Assembly (NCBI RefSeq): GCF_000016185.1
Contig: NC_011420.2
Location: 1,632,501-1,696,500, forward strand
Direction of reading: 5' to 3'
DNA length: 64,000 bases
DNA from: Rhodospirillum centenum SW
Lineage (GTDB): Bacteria; Pseudomonadota; Alphaproteobacteria; Azospirillales; Azospirillaceae
A model generated the notes under the pieces. It was given only the letters and a program-made list of their open reading frames with translations, did no database searches and had not been told where the DNA came from. Positions within the stretch are counted from its first letter, which is position 1; each line of letters starts with the position of its first letter. Position numbers and translations under genes: made by a program. Shown in pieces: positions 1 to 9,301 of this stretch.

Positions 1-572
1 AGGTGGACGACCGTATCCGCGCGGCCGGTGGCACGGCGACCCTGATCCCGCAGGATCTCGCCGACCTGGAGAAGCTGGATGTCATCGGCCCGGCCCTGTT
101 CGAGAAGTTCGGACGGCTGGACATCTTCGTCGCCAACGCGGCCCAGCTCGGTTACCACGGCCCGCTGGGCCATGCCGCCCCGAAGGACTGGGACAAGACC
201 TTCACGGTCAACGTCACCGCCAACCACCGGCTGATCCGGACCCTGGACCCGCTGCTGCGGGCCTCCGACGCGGGGCGCGCCATCCTGGTCACCGACCGCG
301 TCGGGCATGTCCCCACCGCCTACTGGAACGCCTATGCGGCATCGAAGGCGGCGGTGGAGATGATGGCCCGTCTCTGGGCGGCGGAGACGCTGCGGACCAA
401 CCTGCGGGTGAACCTGCTGGATCCCGGCCCCGTCGCCACGGCCCTGCGCGGCAAGGCCTTCCCGGGGGAAGAGCCGGCCTCCCAGCGGCAGCCGGCCGAC
501 GTGGCCGCGGCGTTCGTCGATCTGGCGGCCACGGACTGCACGCGCCACGGGGAACTGGTGACCCTCTGCTGA
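1..572 (+). CDS. SDR-family oxidoreductase, C-terminal part (5' end outside the window)
   Basis: This is the C-terminal part of a short-chain dehydrogenase/reductase, about 190 residues visible. The N-terminal Rossmann glycine motif lies before the window. Seen: a VANAAQ stretch (equivalent of the NNAG motif), the NVTAN helix, and the catalytic YxxxK as YAASK. The serine usually found about 13 residues before that tyrosine is not evident; Asp/Thr occupies the place, so activity may be atypical. The PGPVATAL segment is the usual post-catalytic PG motif. The family performs NAD(P)-dependent oxidation or reduction; the substrate cannot be told. The reading frame is open at the left edge. Confidence 0.85.
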   Translation, partial: VDDRIRAAGGTATLIPQDLADLEKLDVIGPALFEKFGRLDIFVANAAQLGYHGPLGHAAPKDWDKTFTVNVTANHRLIRTLDPLLRASDAGRAILVTDRVGHVPTAYWNAYAASKAAVEMMARLWAAETLRTNLRVNLLDPGPVATALRGKAFPGEEPASQRQPADVAAAFVDLAATDCTRHGELVTLC

Positions 573-978
573 TCCAGGACACGGCCGACGGACGGCGGCC
601 GCATATCTGACCTGTCTCGGACTCATGCCTCAGACTCGCCTGTCGGGTCGGAAATGCAAGCAGGCGTGACCGCCGTCACAGATCGGGGGGCGGGGGCATC
701 TTAGGGTGGGGTCGTTGGTTCCTCGCACTTGGGACGGACGGCACTCCCCCCCCTCCCCACTGCCCGCCTGTCCGATCCCATAGGGCCCGCCGTTTCCCCG
801 ACGGCGGGCCCACCTCTTTCCAGGGCCCCCATCCTCCCGTTCCCGTCTGTGCGAAAACCGTCCGCCCTGCGGTCAGGCGCGGGAGCGTTCCCCGGCACGC
901 TTTCCAGGCGGTATCTCCGTAAGGCAGCATGTTTCCAAACAGGGGCCGGGACAACCGGCCACCGGACCGGGAGGAAAC
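573..978. other. Intergenic region between the SDR gene and the GMC oxidoreductase gene
   Basis: No convincing gene is seen in these roughly 400 bases. They hold homopurine/homopyrimidine stretches, a strong hairpin near 783-811 (listed separately), and just before the next gene a GGGAGG ribosome-binding site. Confidence 0.6.
783..811 (+). terminator. Hairpin, probable terminator
   Basis: An 11-bp perfect stem (GGGCCCGCCGT with its complement) closes a 7-nt loop and is followed by ACCTCTTTCC. The tail is pyrimidine-rich rather than a clean T run. It lies 211 nt past the SDR stop, so it may end a long 3' UTR. Confidence 0.45.
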
Positions 979-2601
979 ATGTTCGACTACGTCGTCGTCG
1001 GCGGTGGCTCCGCCGGGTGCGTCATGGCGTCCCGGCTGTCGGAAGACAGGGACGTGAAGGTCTGCCTCCTGGAGGCGGGTCCCCCGGACAAGAGCATGGC
1101 GATCCATGTGCCTGCGGGCATGGTCGCCATGATGCGCAGCAAGGATCTCAACTGGAACTACTCGACGGAGCCGCAGAAGCATCTCGGCGGCCGCCGGCTC
1201 TACTGGCCGCGCGGCAAGACGCTGGGCGGCTCCAGCGCCTGCAACGCGATGATCTACATCCGCGGCCATGCGCGCGACTACGACGAATGGGCCGAGCTGG
1301 GCTGCACCGGCTGGGACCATGCCTCGCTGCTGCCGATGTTCCGCCGGGCGGAGAACAACGAGCGCGGCGGCGACGACCGGCACGGCACCGGCGGGCCATT
1401 GAACGTGGCCGATCTGCGCTACACCAACCCGCTGGCCGAGATGTTCCTGCGCTCCGCCGAGGGGCTGGGCTTCCGGCGCAACGAGGATTTCAACGGCCCC
1501 GAACAGGAGGGGTTCGGCTACTACCAGGTGACCCAGAAGGGCGGCGAGCGGTGCAGCGCGGCCCGCGCTTACCTGCCGCCGGAGGTGCGCGCCCGGCCGA
1601 ACCTGACCATCGTCACCGGCGCCCATGCCACCCGTCTGGTGGTGGAGAACGGCCGCGTCGTGTCGGTGGAATATGTGCGCGACGGCGTGCCCGGCTGCGC
1701 CATGGCCTACACGGAGGTGATCCTCAGTTCCGGGGCGCTGAACACGCCGCATCTGATGCTGCTGTCGGGCATCGGGCCGGGCGACGAGATCCACCGGCAC
1801 GGGCTCAAGGTGGTGCATGAGCTGCCGGGGGTTGGCCGCAATCTCCAGGACCATCTGGACATCCGCCCGATGTACCGGGACGGCACCCGGCACTCCTTCT
1901 CCTGGAAGCTGTCGGCCCTGCCGCGGAATCTGGTGGAGATCGTGCGCTACATGACCAGCCGGCAGGGGATGCTGACGAGCAACTTCGCGGAATCCGGCGG
2001 CTTCGTGAAGAGCGACCCGTCGCTGGAGCGGCCGGACCTCCAGTTCCATTTCCTCGCCTGCATCATCGAGGATCACGGCCGCACCTATGTGACCGAGCAC
2101 GGCTTCTCCCTGCATGTCTGCCAGCTCCGCCCGACCAGCCGCGGACATGTCGGGCTGCGCTCGGCCGACCCGATGGTCGCGCCGCTGCTGGACCCGAACT
2201 ATCTGGCGACGGAGGAGGACCGCGCCGCGCTGCGCATCGGGCTGAAGCTGGCGCGGGAGATTGCCAACACCGGCCCGCTGGCCACCGCCAACCAGGGGGA
2301 GATCGTGCCGGGGCCGGACGTCACCTCGCCGGAGGCGATCGACGAGGCCATCCGACAGCATTCGGAGACGGTCTACCACCCGGTCGGCACCTGCCGCATG
2401 GGCACGGACCCGATGGCGGTGGTGGACCCGGAGCTGCGGGTCCACGGGCTGGACGGGCTGCGGGTGGTGGATGCCTCGATCATGCCGCGGCTGGTCGGCG
2501 GCAACACCAATGCCCCCACGATCATGATCGCGGAGAAGGCGGCCGATCTGATCCGCGGCCGGCGCAACCTGCGGCCGGGCGACCTCCAGGCCGCCGAATA
2601 G
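979..2601 (+). CDS. GMC-family FAD-dependent oxidoreductase (choline/alcohol dehydrogenase-like)
   Basis: A 540-residue flavoprotein of the glucose-methanol-choline family, which oxidises alcohols to aldehydes with FAD. Seen: the N-terminal dinucleotide motif GGGSAGC at about residues 8-14, the first GMC signature around residues 78-100 (RGKTLGGSSACN), the second signature SSGALNTPHLMLLSGIG near residue 251, and the C-terminal catalytic region with YHPVGTCRMG and NTNAPTIMIAEKAA. Length fits BetA/AlkJ-type members (530-560). The ATG is preceded by GGGAGGAAAC, which settles the start. There is no adjacent betB or transporter, so choline is not supported as substrate; a general alcohol dehydrogenase is equally likely. 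Confidence 0.92.
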   Translation: MFDYVVVGGGSAGCVMASRLSEDRDVKVCLLEAGPPDKSMAIHVPAGMVAMMRSKDLNWNYSTEPQKHLGGRRLYWPRGKTLGGSSACNAMIYIRGHARDYDEWAELGCTGWDHASLLPMFRRAENNERGGDDRHGTGGPLNVADLRYTNPLAEMFLRSAEGLGFRRNEDFNGPEQEGFGYYQVTQKGGERCSAARAYLPPEVRARPNLTIVTGAHATRLVVENGRVVSVEYVRDGVPGCAMAYTEVILSSGALNTPHLMLLSGIGPGDEIHRHGLKVVHELPGVGRNLQDHLDIRPMYRDGTRHSFSWKLSALPRNLVEIVRYMTSRQGMLTSNFAESGGFVKSDPSLERPDLQFHFLACIIEDHGRTYVTEHGFSLHVCQLRPTSRGHVGLRSADPMVAPLLDPNYLATEEDRAALRIGLKLAREIANTGPLATANQGEIVPGPDVTSPEAIDEAIRQHSETVYHPVGTCRMGTDPMAVVDPELRVHGLDGLRVVDASIMPRLVGGNTNAPTIMIAEKAADLIRGRRNLRPGDLQAAE

Positions 2602-2638
2602 GCTCCCCGGGCAGCCGCGGCGGAGAGCCTTCCCCGGT

Positions 2639-4021
2639 TCAGTCCTTGCGGTCCGGGGCCTCCGGGTCGGGCGCCTTCGTCCGCATGGTGACGAACTCCT
2701 CCGCCGCCGTGGGGTGCAGCCCGATGGTGCGGTCGAAGACCTGCTTGGTGGCGCCGGCATTCATGGCGACGGCCACGCCCTGGATCATCTCCGGCGTGTC
2801 GGCGCCGACCATGTGGCAGCCGACCACCCGCTGGCTGGCGCGGTCCACCACCAGCTTCATCAGGGTGCGCTGGTCGCGGCCGGTGAGCTGGTGGCGCATC
2901 GGCTTGAAGGTGGTGCGGTAGATGTCCACCGCCCCCAGCCGCTGCCGCGCCTCCTCCTCCGTCAGGCCGCAGGTCGCCACCGGCGGGATGCTGAAGACGG
3001 CGGTCGGGATGTTGTCGTAGCAGACATCGCGCGGGTTGCCGCCGAACAGCGTGTCGGCCAGGGCGTGGCCCTCGGCGATGGCGACGGGGGTCAGGTTCAC
3101 CCGGTTCGTCACGTCGCCCAGCGCATAGATGCTCGGCACGCTGGTGCGGTATCCCCCGTCCACGATGACGGCACCGGCCGCGTCCAGGGCGACGCCCGCC
3201 TCCTCCAGCCCGATGCCCCGGCTCATCGGCCGGCGGCCGATGGCATAGACCACGGCGTCGCACTCGACGGCGCTGCCGTCGGACAGTTCCGCCAGCAGGC
3301 AGTCGCCTGCCTTCTCGACGCGGTCGATCACCGTGTTGAGCCGAAGATCGATGCCGCTCCGGACCAGTTCCTCCGTCAGCACCTCGCGCACGTCGCGGTC
3401 GAAGCCGCGCAGGATCTGCTTGCCGCGGTAGATCTGCGTGACCTTCGCCCCCAACCCGTTGAACATGCAGGCGAATTCGGTAGCGATGTAGCCGCCGCCG
3501 GCGACCACGACGCGCTCCGGGAAGCGCTCCAGATGGAACACCTCGTTGGAGGTGATGCCGTATTCCCGCGCCCCCGGCTCGCCGGGCAGTTCCGGCCAGC
3601 CGCCGGTGGCGACCAGGATGCGCTCGGCCGTCACCCGCTGGCCGGCCACCTCCACCGTGTGCGGGTCCACGATCCGGGCCCGCCCCTCGAACAGGGTCAC
3701 CCCCGCGCCTTCCAGCAGCCGGCGGTAGATGCCGTTCAGCCGCGTGATCTCCCTGTCCTTCGCGGCGATCAGGCGGGGCCAGTCATGCGTGCGCTCCCCC
3801 ACCGTCCAGCCGTAGCCGGCCGCGTCCTCCATGTCGTGGGCGTACTGGGCGGCATAGACCAGCAGCTTCTTCGGCACGCAGCCGACATTGACGCAGGTGC
3901 CGCCGAGCCGGCCCTCCTCGGCGAGCCCGACCCGGGCGCCGTGCTGGCTGGCGATACGGGCAGCGCGGACGCCGCCGGAACCGCCGCCGATGGTGAACAG
4001 GTCGAAATCGTAGGCTGGCAC
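2639..4021 (-). CDS. gor: Glutathione-disulfide reductase
   Basis: A 460-residue class I pyridine-nucleotide disulfide reductase that reduces glutathione disulfide with NADPH in the cytoplasm. Seen: FAD motif GGGSGG near residue 11, redox-active [13 protein letters not shown] near residue 40, second Rossmann motif GGGYIATEF near residue 171 followed by [11 protein letters not shown], whose arginines fit NADPH 2'-phosphate binding, and the C-terminal HPTAAEE with the catalytic His-Glu pair. The spacing CVNVGC is that of glutathione reductase rather than lipoamide dehydrogenase. I chose a GTG start because GGGAGG lies just upstream; an in-frame start 69 nt further out adds a low-complexity tail. 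It converges on the GMC gene 37 nt away. Confidence 0.93.
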   Translation of the reverse strand: MPAYDFDLFTIGGGSGGVRAARIASQHGARVGLAEEGRLGGTCVNVGCVPKKLLVYAAQYAHDMEDAAGYGWTVGERTHDWPRLIAAKDREITRLNGIYRRLLEGAGVTLFEGRARIVDPHTVEVAGQRVTAERILVATGGWPELPGEPGAREYGITSNEVFHLERFPERVVVAGGGYIATEFACMFNGLGAKVTQIYRGKQILRGFDRDVREVLTEELVRSGIDLRLNTVIDRVEKAGDCLLAELSDGSAVECDAVVYAIGRRPMSRGIGLEEAGVALDAAGAVIVDGGYRTSVPSIYALGDVTNRVNLTPVAIAEGHALADTLFGGNPRDVCYDNIPTAVFSIPPVATCGLTEEEARQRLGAVDIYRTTFKPMRHQLTGRDQRTLMKLVVDRASQRVVGCHMVGADTPEMIQGVAVAMNAGATKQVFDRTIGLHPTAAEEFVTMRTKAPDPEAPDRKD

Positions 4022-4196
4022 CGCCGTCCTCCCTCTGCTGCCCGGATCGTCGTCCGCCCCTTGTGCCCCACGCACGGCCCCGGCGTCCACCCCCGCGGCC
4101 AGTCCGCGCGGGCGGGCCGCCGGGAGCGACTGGAGGCTGGCCCGCCCCGGCGAAAGGGCCTATCACCCAGGGGAGAAGGGAAGGAAGGAAACCGGT

Positions 4197-4733
4197 ATGG
4201 CCATCCATATCGCGGGCGATTTCGCCCTCCGCCGCATGCGTCCGGACGATGCGCCGGGGCTGCTGGCCGTGTGCAGCGACCCGATGGTGATGCGCCATGT
4301 CGGCGACGGCACCGTGCTCACCCCGGCCCAGGTGGAGAACTGGATCGCCAACAGTGCGGGCAACTATTCCCGCGTCGGCTATGGCAGCTTCATCGTGGCG
4401 GACCCGGTGGACGACCGGGTGATCGGCTGGGGCGGCTTCGTGCCGCCGGGCCGCGAGACGCTGCCGGAGATCATCTACGGGCTGGCGCGCAACCGCTGGG
4501 GCCGCGGCATCGGCCGCCGGCTGGCCCGGGCGCTGCTGGATTACGGCTTCCGCGAACAGGGCTTCGCCCGGGTGCTGGCGACCGTGGATGCGGGCAACCA
4601 GGCGTCCATCCGCATCCTGGAAGGTGCGGGGATGCGGCACGAGGCGACGAGCCTGGAATCCGGGGTGCCGGTCCGGCGCTACCTGCTGGAGCGCGGGGCC
4701 TGGCTGGCCCCGCGGCCCCAGGCCAGCGCCTGA
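4197..4733 (+). CDS. GNAT-family N-acetyltransferase (RimJ/RimL type)
   Basis: A 178-residue acetyltransferase of the GNAT fold that transfers acetyl from acetyl-CoA to an amine, possibly a protein N-terminus. Seen: the beginning LRRMRPDDAPGLLAVCSDPMVMRHV, typical of RimJ/RimL relatives, motif A as RNRWGRGIGRRLARALLDY around residues 100-118 (pyrophosphate-binding RxxGxG), and the late AGNQASIRILEGAGMRHEA segment characteristic of the subgroup. GAAGGAAGG precedes the ATG. It is divergent from gor, with 175 nt between them. The substrate cannot be assigned. Confidence 0.88.
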   Translation: MAIHIAGDFALRRMRPDDAPGLLAVCSDPMVMRHVGDGTVLTPAQVENWIANSAGNYSRVGYGSFIVADPVDDRVIGWGGFVPPGRETLPEIIYGLARNRWGRGIGRRLARALLDYGFREQGFARVLATVDAGNQASIRILEGAGMRHEATSLESGVPVRRYLLERGAWLAPRPQASA

Positions 4734-4742
4734 CCGGACGGC

Positions 4743-5306
4743 TCAGCCGCCGCCGGGCCGGGCGTCCTTCCCGGCCCCGTCCGTCTGCGCCCCCTGCGTC
4801 TGCGCCCCCTGCGTCTGCGCAGCGTCCTTGCCCTTGCGCGACAGGTCCGCGGCGGGCGAGCCTTCGGGCTGCTCCTGCGTGACCTCCCACATCTCCAGCA
4901 CGGTGCAGCGCTGCCCGTCGATGATCAGCGCGTCGCCGCCATAGCCGCAGAGCTGGCTGCTGCGGGTGACGACGCCGATCGCCGTCTCGTACTTCGGATC
5001 GCCGAAGCAGGCGCCGCTGAAGCGGACCAGATAGCGGTCGCGCACACCGCTGCGGATGATGACATGGTCGCGGTCCACGGGCTGCCAGTCATCCACGTTC
5101 CGGGCCCAGGTGCAGGCGGTTCTGTCTCCCCTGACCCGGACCCCGGCGACCGTGTGGATTGCCCCGCCGGGCGGCCCGTCACCCGATGGCGTCGCGGCCG
5201 GTTGGCCAGGGTCACCCGGCCGGGCCTGGGCAGGCCCGGACAGCAGAAGCGACAGACCGACGGCCAGCACCGACAGGCCGGCGGCCGGGGACAGCAGCAT
5301 TTTCAT
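4743..5306 (-). CDS. Secreted protein of the DUF6491 type
   Basis: A 187-residue exported protein of unknown role. Residues 1-28 form a signal peptide ending in AQA. The middle resembles DUF6491 proteins: a paired-cysteine region with FSGACFGD and SSQLCGYGGDAL, then RCTV. The C-terminal tail is low complexity, with three tandem AQTQG-type units encoded by a 15-bp repeat at about 4781-4815. I chose the ATG at 5306 because GTGAGGG sits before it; the GTG at 5333 has no proper spacing. It follows the response-regulator gene on the same strand with a 112-nt gap. The four cysteines suggest disulfides in the periplasm. Confidence 0.7.
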   Translation of the reverse strand: MKMLLSPAAGLSVLAVGLSLLLSGPAQARPGDPGQPAATPSGDGPPGGAIHTVAGVRVRGDRTACTWARNVDDWQPVDRDHVIIRSGVRDRYLVRFSGACFGDPKYETAIGVVTRSSQLCGYGGDALIIDGQRCTVLEMWEVTQEQPEGSPAADLSRKGKDAAQTQGAQTQGAQTDGAGKDARPGGG

Positions 5307-5418
5307 GGTGCCCTCACGACATCGTTCGAACACCCCCTCACGAGCCGGATTATAGAACGGGGCACCCCGTCTGGCGAGAACCGCCGACGGTCCGGCCGCA
5401 GTCGTCCGCGGCGACGTC

Positions 5419-5865
5419 TCAGGTGGCGAAGGATGTCGGCAGCATCAGCAGCCGCGGCGCCCGCGGGGGAAACCCGGCCGGTTCGTCCGTGTATCCCGTC
5501 CCCAGGCCGAGCCGGTGGCGGAGCATCTCCCGGATGTCCTCCGCGACGAAGGGTTTGCGCACGAGCGGCAGGTCGGCCGTCAGTTCGTCACCGTCCCCGT
5601 CCGGCAGCCAGCCGGAGATCAGCACCACATCCAGCTTGAGCTGGCTGCGGATCTGCCGCGCCGCGTCCAGTCCGTCGGTCCCCTTCGCCAGCCTGACATC
5701 CAGCAGCACGAGGTCGGGACGGAGATGGTCGGCCAGGGCGACGCCGCGCGGGCCGGTCGATGCCAGCCCGACGACCCGGCAGCCCGTCTGGGCGGCGAGA
5801 TTGGACAGTTCCAGCGCCGTGAGCGCGTCGTCCTCGACAATCAGGACCGTCGGCTGCTCGGACAT
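5419..5865 (-). CDS. Single-domain response regulator (receiver only)
   Basis: A 148-residue CheY-like receiver without an output domain. Seen: acidic pair VEDD near residue 12, phospho-acceptor in LLDVRLAKG near residue 56, a conserved ISG in place of the usual Thr/Ser segment near residue 85, and the lysine in RKPF near residue 108. The last 25 residues are unstructured. Such proteins act by phosphorylation-dependent binding to partners or as relay intermediates; no histidine kinase is encoded nearby. GGGAGG precedes the ATG. A stem-loop directly upstream of that site (5882-5915) could affect translation. Confidence 0.88.
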   Translation of the reverse strand: MSEQPTVLIVEDDALTALELSNLAAQTGCRVVGLASTGPRGVALADHLRPDLVLLDVRLAKGTDGLDAARQIRSQLKLDVVLISGWLPDGDGDELTADLPLVRKPFVAEDIREMLRHRLGLGTGYTDEPAGFPPRAPRLLMLPTSFAT

Positions 5866-5881
5866 GGCAATACCTCCCGAG

Positions 5882-5915
5882 GGGTGTCAGCGGGGCGCGC
5901 GGAGGCGCGACACCC
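5882..5915 (-). promoter_or_regulatory. Stem-loop in the leader of the receiver gene
   Basis: GGGTGTC pairs with GACACCC, 3 nt upstream of the GGGAGG ribosome-binding site. The enclosed GC-rich segment can form an inner GCGC stem. A role in translation control is inference. Confidence 0.3.
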
Positions 5916-5969
5916 AGGACAACACCTGTCTCCCCGGAAACGGCCCGCCGCGCGACCTGGGCATTGGGT

Positions 5970-6033
5970 GGAGCACGGAAGGGGTGCTCCCCCGACGGCA
6001 CGCACCCGTCCGCGCCGGGGCGGCGCGGACGGG
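5970..6033 (-). terminator. Double hairpin after the semialdehyde dehydrogenase gene
   Basis: Reading the minus strand past the stop, a 12-bp stem (arms 6022-6033 and 6005-6016) is followed by a 7-bp stem (arms 5984-5990 and 5970-5976). Neither has a T run, so a factor-dependent or RNA-stabilising role is as likely as intrinsic termination. Confidence 0.35.
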
Positions 6034-6038
6034 CTGCT

Positions 6039-7589
6039 TCAGGCGCCGATGCCGCCCATCAGCAGGTATTTGATCTCCAGATACTCGTCGAGCCCGTACT
6101 TCGAGCCCTCGCGGCCCAGCCCGCTCTCCTTCATGCCGCCGAAGGGGGCCACCTCGGTGGAGATGATGCCTTCGTTGATGCCGATGATCCCGTATTCCAG
6201 CGCCTCCGCTACGCGCCAGACGCGGCCCAGGTCGCGGGCATAGAAATAGGCGGCGAGGCCGTATTCGGTGGCGTTGGCGAGGTGGATCGCCTCCGCCTCG
6301 TCCTTGAAGCGGAACAGGGGCGCCACCGGCCCGAACGTCTCCTCCCGCGCCACGGCCATGGCCGGCGTCACGTCGGCCAGCACGGTCGGCTCGAAGAAGC
6401 TGCCGCCCAGCGCATGGCGCCGGCCGCCGGTGACGATCCGCGCGCCCTTCGACACGGCGTCGCGGATGTGCTCCTCCACCTTCTCCACGGCGGCCATGTC
6501 GATCAGCGGGCCCTGCGTCGCCCCGTCCTCCAGGCCGTTCGCCACCTTCAGCCCGCGCACGGCGTCGGCCAGCCTGGCCGCGAAGGCGTCGTAGACGCCG
6601 TCCTGCACCAGCAGGCGGTTGGCACAGACGCAGGTCTGGCCGGTGTTGCGGTACTTGGAAGCGATGGCGCCCTGCACCGCCGCGTCCAGGTCGGCATCGT
6701 CGAACACGATGAAGGGGGCGTTGCCGCCCAGTTCCAGGCTCAGCTTCTTCACCGTGCCGGCGCACTGGGCCATCAGCGTCTTGCCGATCTCCGTCGAGCC
6801 GGTGAAGGACAGCTTGCGCACGGCGGGGTTGGACGTGAACTCGCCGCCGATGGCGCCGGCCGAGCCGGTGACGACGGAGAGAACCCCCGGCGGCACGCCC
6901 GCGCGCTCCGCCAGCACGGCCATGGCGAGCGCGCTGAACGGCGTGTAGCTGGCCGGCTTCACCACCATCGGGCAGCCCGCCGCCAGGGCCGGGCCGGCCT
7001 TGCGGGTGATCATCGCGGCGGGGAAGTTCCAGGGCGTGATGGCCGCGGTGACGCCAACCGGCTCCTTGACGACGACGATGCGCGATCCCGGCCGGTGGGT
7101 CGGGATCACGTCGCCGTAGACGCGCTTCGCCTCTTCCGCGAACCATTCCAGGAAGTTGGCGGCATAGACGATCTCGCCGCGGCTCTCGGCCAGGGGCTTG
7201 CCCTGCTCGGCCGTCATGATGCGCGCCAGATCCTCCTGGTGCGCCAGCATCAGTTCGTACCAGCGGCGCAGCACCTGCGCCCGCTCCTTCGCCGTCTTCG
7301 TCCGCCAGGCCGGCCAGGCGCGCTCCGCCGCCGCGATGGCGCGGCGCGCCTCCGCCGCCCCCATGGCGGGGACGCTGCCCAGGGTGCTGCCGTCGGCGGG
7401 GTTCGTGACGGCGATGGTCTTGCCGGAGTCGGCGCCGATCCACTGCCCGTCCACGAAGCAGTCCTGCCGGAACAGGCCGGGGTCGGAGAGGCCCAGGCGG
7501 GCCGGGGTGCCCGCCGTGGCGGTGTCTCTCGTGGCGGTGTCTCTCGTCGCGGTATCGCTCGTCATGGTGTCGGTCGTCGCGGTGGCCAT
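6039..7589 (-). CDS. gabD: NAD(P)-dependent succinate-semialdehyde dehydrogenase
   Basis: A 516-residue aldehyde dehydrogenase that most resembles GabD, oxidising succinate (or glutarate) semialdehyde to the acid in GABA or polyamine breakdown. Seen: ITPWNFPAAMITRK near residue 170, LELGGNAPFIVFDDADLD with the general-base Glu near residue 275, GQTCVCANR with the nucleophile Cys near residue 309, and EETFGPVAP near residue 405. The ATG at 7589 has an AGGA box. The first 25 residues are five repeats of a pentapeptide around xDTAT and are not part of the enzyme fold. No transaminase gene is adjacent, so the pathway is inferred from family alone. Confidence 0.88.
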   Translation of the reverse strand: MATATTDTMTSDTATRDTATRDTATAGTPARLGLSDPGLFRQDCFVDGQWIGADSGKTIAVTNPADGSTLGSVPAMGAAEARRAIAAAERAWPAWRTKTAKERAQVLRRWYELMLAHQEDLARIMTAEQGKPLAESRGEIVYAANFLEWFAEEAKRVYGDVIPTHRPGSRIVVVKEPVGVTAAITPWNFPAAMITRKAGPALAAGCPMVVKPASYTPFSALAMAVLAERAGVPPGVLSVVTGSAGAIGGEFTSNPAVRKLSFTGSTEIGKTLMAQCAGTVKKLSLELGGNAPFIVFDDADLDAAVQGAIASKYRNTGQTCVCANRLLVQDGVYDAFAARLADAVRGLKVANGLEDGATQGPLIDMAAVEKVEEHIRDAVSKGARIVTGGRRHALGGSFFEPTVLADVTPAMAVAREETFGPVAPLFRFKDEAEAIHLANATEYGLAAYFYARDLGRVWRVAEALEYGIIGINEGIISTEVAPFGGMKESGLGREGSKYGLDEYLEIKYLLMGGIGA

Positions 7590-7590
7590 G
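7516..7590 (-). repeat. Five 15-bp tandem units at the start of the semialdehyde dehydrogenase gene
   Basis: Units start at 7516, 7531, 7546, 7561 and 7576. The first two are identical (GTGGCGGTGTCTCTC on the plus strand) and the others diverge by a few bases. Each unit encodes five residues close to xDTAT, so unit gain or loss keeps the frame. Confidence 0.85.
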
Positions 7591-7737
7591 GCGTTCCTGT
7601 CCCGGCGGGTCTTCTGGCGGCCGCCTCCGGCGGCGGCGTCTTCCACCGACCCTAACAGCCCGCGGCGCCGGATGGGAGCGGCTGCCCGGCCCCCGCGCGC
7701 CGAATTCCGCCCGGTCCTGGTTCGGGGGCGCGCCCCC

Positions 7738-9117
7738 TCAGCCCTTGGCCTTCTCCTTCGCCGCCTTCTCCGCCTGCTTGCGGGCGCGGTAGGAGACGGC
7801 CCAGGCTTCCTTGACCACCTGCCGGGTGCGGCCGAAGGCCAGGGCGTCGGCCGGCACCTCCGTCGTGATGACGGAGCCGCCGGCGATGAAGGCGCCGTCC
7901 CCGATGCGGAGCGGCGCCACCAGCGTGCTGTTGGAGCCGACGAAGACCCCGGCGCCGATGGCGGTACGGTGCTTCAGGAAGCCGTCGTAGTTGCAGGTGA
8001 TGGTGCCGGCGCCGATGTTGCTCTTCGCGCCGACGTCGGTGTCGCCCAGATAGGCCAGATGGTTGGCCTTGGCACCGGGGCCGACGCGGCTGCCCTTCAC
8101 CTCGACGAAGTTGCCGATGTGGGCGCCCTCCCCGATCTCGCTGCCGGGCCGCATCCGGGCGAAGGGGCCGACGATGGCGCCTCTGCGGATGGTGACCCCG
8201 GTCAGGTGGCAGAAGGGCAGGATTTCCACCCCGTCCTCCACCGTGACGCCGGGACCGAAGACGACGTTCTGCCCCACCGTCACGTCGCGGCCCAGCCGGG
8301 TGTCGGCAGCGAACCAGACGGTGGCGGGATCGACCAGCGTCGCCCCGGCCGCCATGGCGGCACGGCGCAGCCGGTCCTGCATGAGTCCCTCCAGCGCCGC
8401 CAGTTCCGCGCGGGAATTGACGCCCAGCGCCTCCTCCGTCGCGCCCTCCACCACGGCGCAGGTCCAGCCGAAGGCGCGCGCCACGGCGACCGCGTCGGTC
8501 AGGTAATACTCGCCCTTGGCGTTCTCGTTGCCGATGCGCTCCATGATGGCGCGCAGCCGGCCCCCGTCGAGCGCCATCAGCCCGGCGTTGCACAGATCCA
8601 GGGCCCGCTCCTCCGGCGTGGCGTCGAGATATTCCACGATGCGGGCGAGGCCGCCGTCGGCGTCCAGCACCAGCCGGCCATAGGCGCCGGGATCGTCCGG
8701 GCGCATCCCCAGCACGACGACGGCCGGATCGGTGCCCGCGGCGCCGACCGGGGTCCGCCGCGCCTCCGCCAGCCGCGCCAGCGTCTCCGCCCGGATCAGC
8801 GGGGTGTCGCCGTAGAGCACCAGCACGTCGCCGTCGAAGCCCTCCAGCAGCGGCAACGCCGCGGCCAGGGCGTCGGCCGTCCCCTGCTGGCGCTGCTGCA
8901 CCACGGTCGGGTGCGGCGCCACCGCCGCGGCGACGCTGTCCATGCCGGGACCGACGACGACGACGATGCGCTCGGGTCCCAGGCTGGCGGCGGCGTCCAC
9001 GACATGGCGCACCATGGGCACCCCGGCCAGGGGATGCAGCACCTTGGGCAGGTCGGATTTCATCCGCGTGCCCTTTCCGGCGGCGAGCACGACGCAGGCG
9101 AGACGGCGGTCGGTCAT
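7738..9117 (-). CDS. glmU: Bifunctional UDP-GlcNAc pyrophosphorylase / glucosamine-1-phosphate N-acetyltransferase
   Basis: A 459-residue enzyme making UDP-N-acetylglucosamine, the precursor of peptidoglycan and lipopolysaccharide, in the cytoplasm. The N-terminal uridyltransferase half begins LAAGKGTRMKSDLPKVLH (residues 9-26). The C-terminal half is a left-handed beta-helix of hexapeptide repeats from about residue 250, including GPFARMRPG, NFVEVK and NHLAYLGD, the acetyltransferase site. Length matches the family (about 455). The start was set by homology and by GAGGAGAACAGG upstream; the open frame continues 78 codons further out as a spurious extension. It is divergent from gph, 184 nt away. 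Confidence 0.96.
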   Translation of the reverse strand: MTDRRLACVVLAAGKGTRMKSDLPKVLHPLAGVPMVRHVVDAAASLGPERIVVVVGPGMDSVAAAVAPHPTVVQQRQQGTADALAAALPLLEGFDGDVLVLYGDTPLIRAETLARLAEARRTPVGAAGTDPAVVVLGMRPDDPGAYGRLVLDADGGLARIVEYLDATPEERALDLCNAGLMALDGGRLRAIMERIGNENAKGEYYLTDAVAVARAFGWTCAVVEGATEEALGVNSRAELAALEGLMQDRLRRAAMAAGATLVDPATVWFAADTRLGRDVTVGQNVVFGPGVTVEDGVEILPFCHLTGVTIRRGAIVGPFARMRPGSEIGEGAHIGNFVEVKGSRVGPGAKANHLAYLGDTDVGAKSNIGAGTITCNYDGFLKHRTAIGAGVFVGSNSTLVAPLRIGDGAFIAGGSVITTEVPADALAFGRTRQVVKEAWAVSYRARKQAEKAAKEKAKG

Positions 9118-9301
9118 CCTGTTCTCCTCGTTCCCCGATCGGAGTGCGAAGGATGCGGACGTGCCTTCGCCCCCGCGGTCCCCTATCTTGCAGTCGGGCG
9201 GGGTCCCGGGAGGCTTGTGCCACAGGCCACCCGGTCCGCCAAATCCAACTTTCGCGCCGGTCCGCTTCCGGACCGGCCCGTTCCGAGAGGGTGTCATCCG
9301 G

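Noticed and set aside
676-2760. Long minus-strand open frame opposite the GMC gene
   Set aside because: Proline/arginine-rich translation without any family pattern; it mirrors the GMC gene in high-GC DNA.
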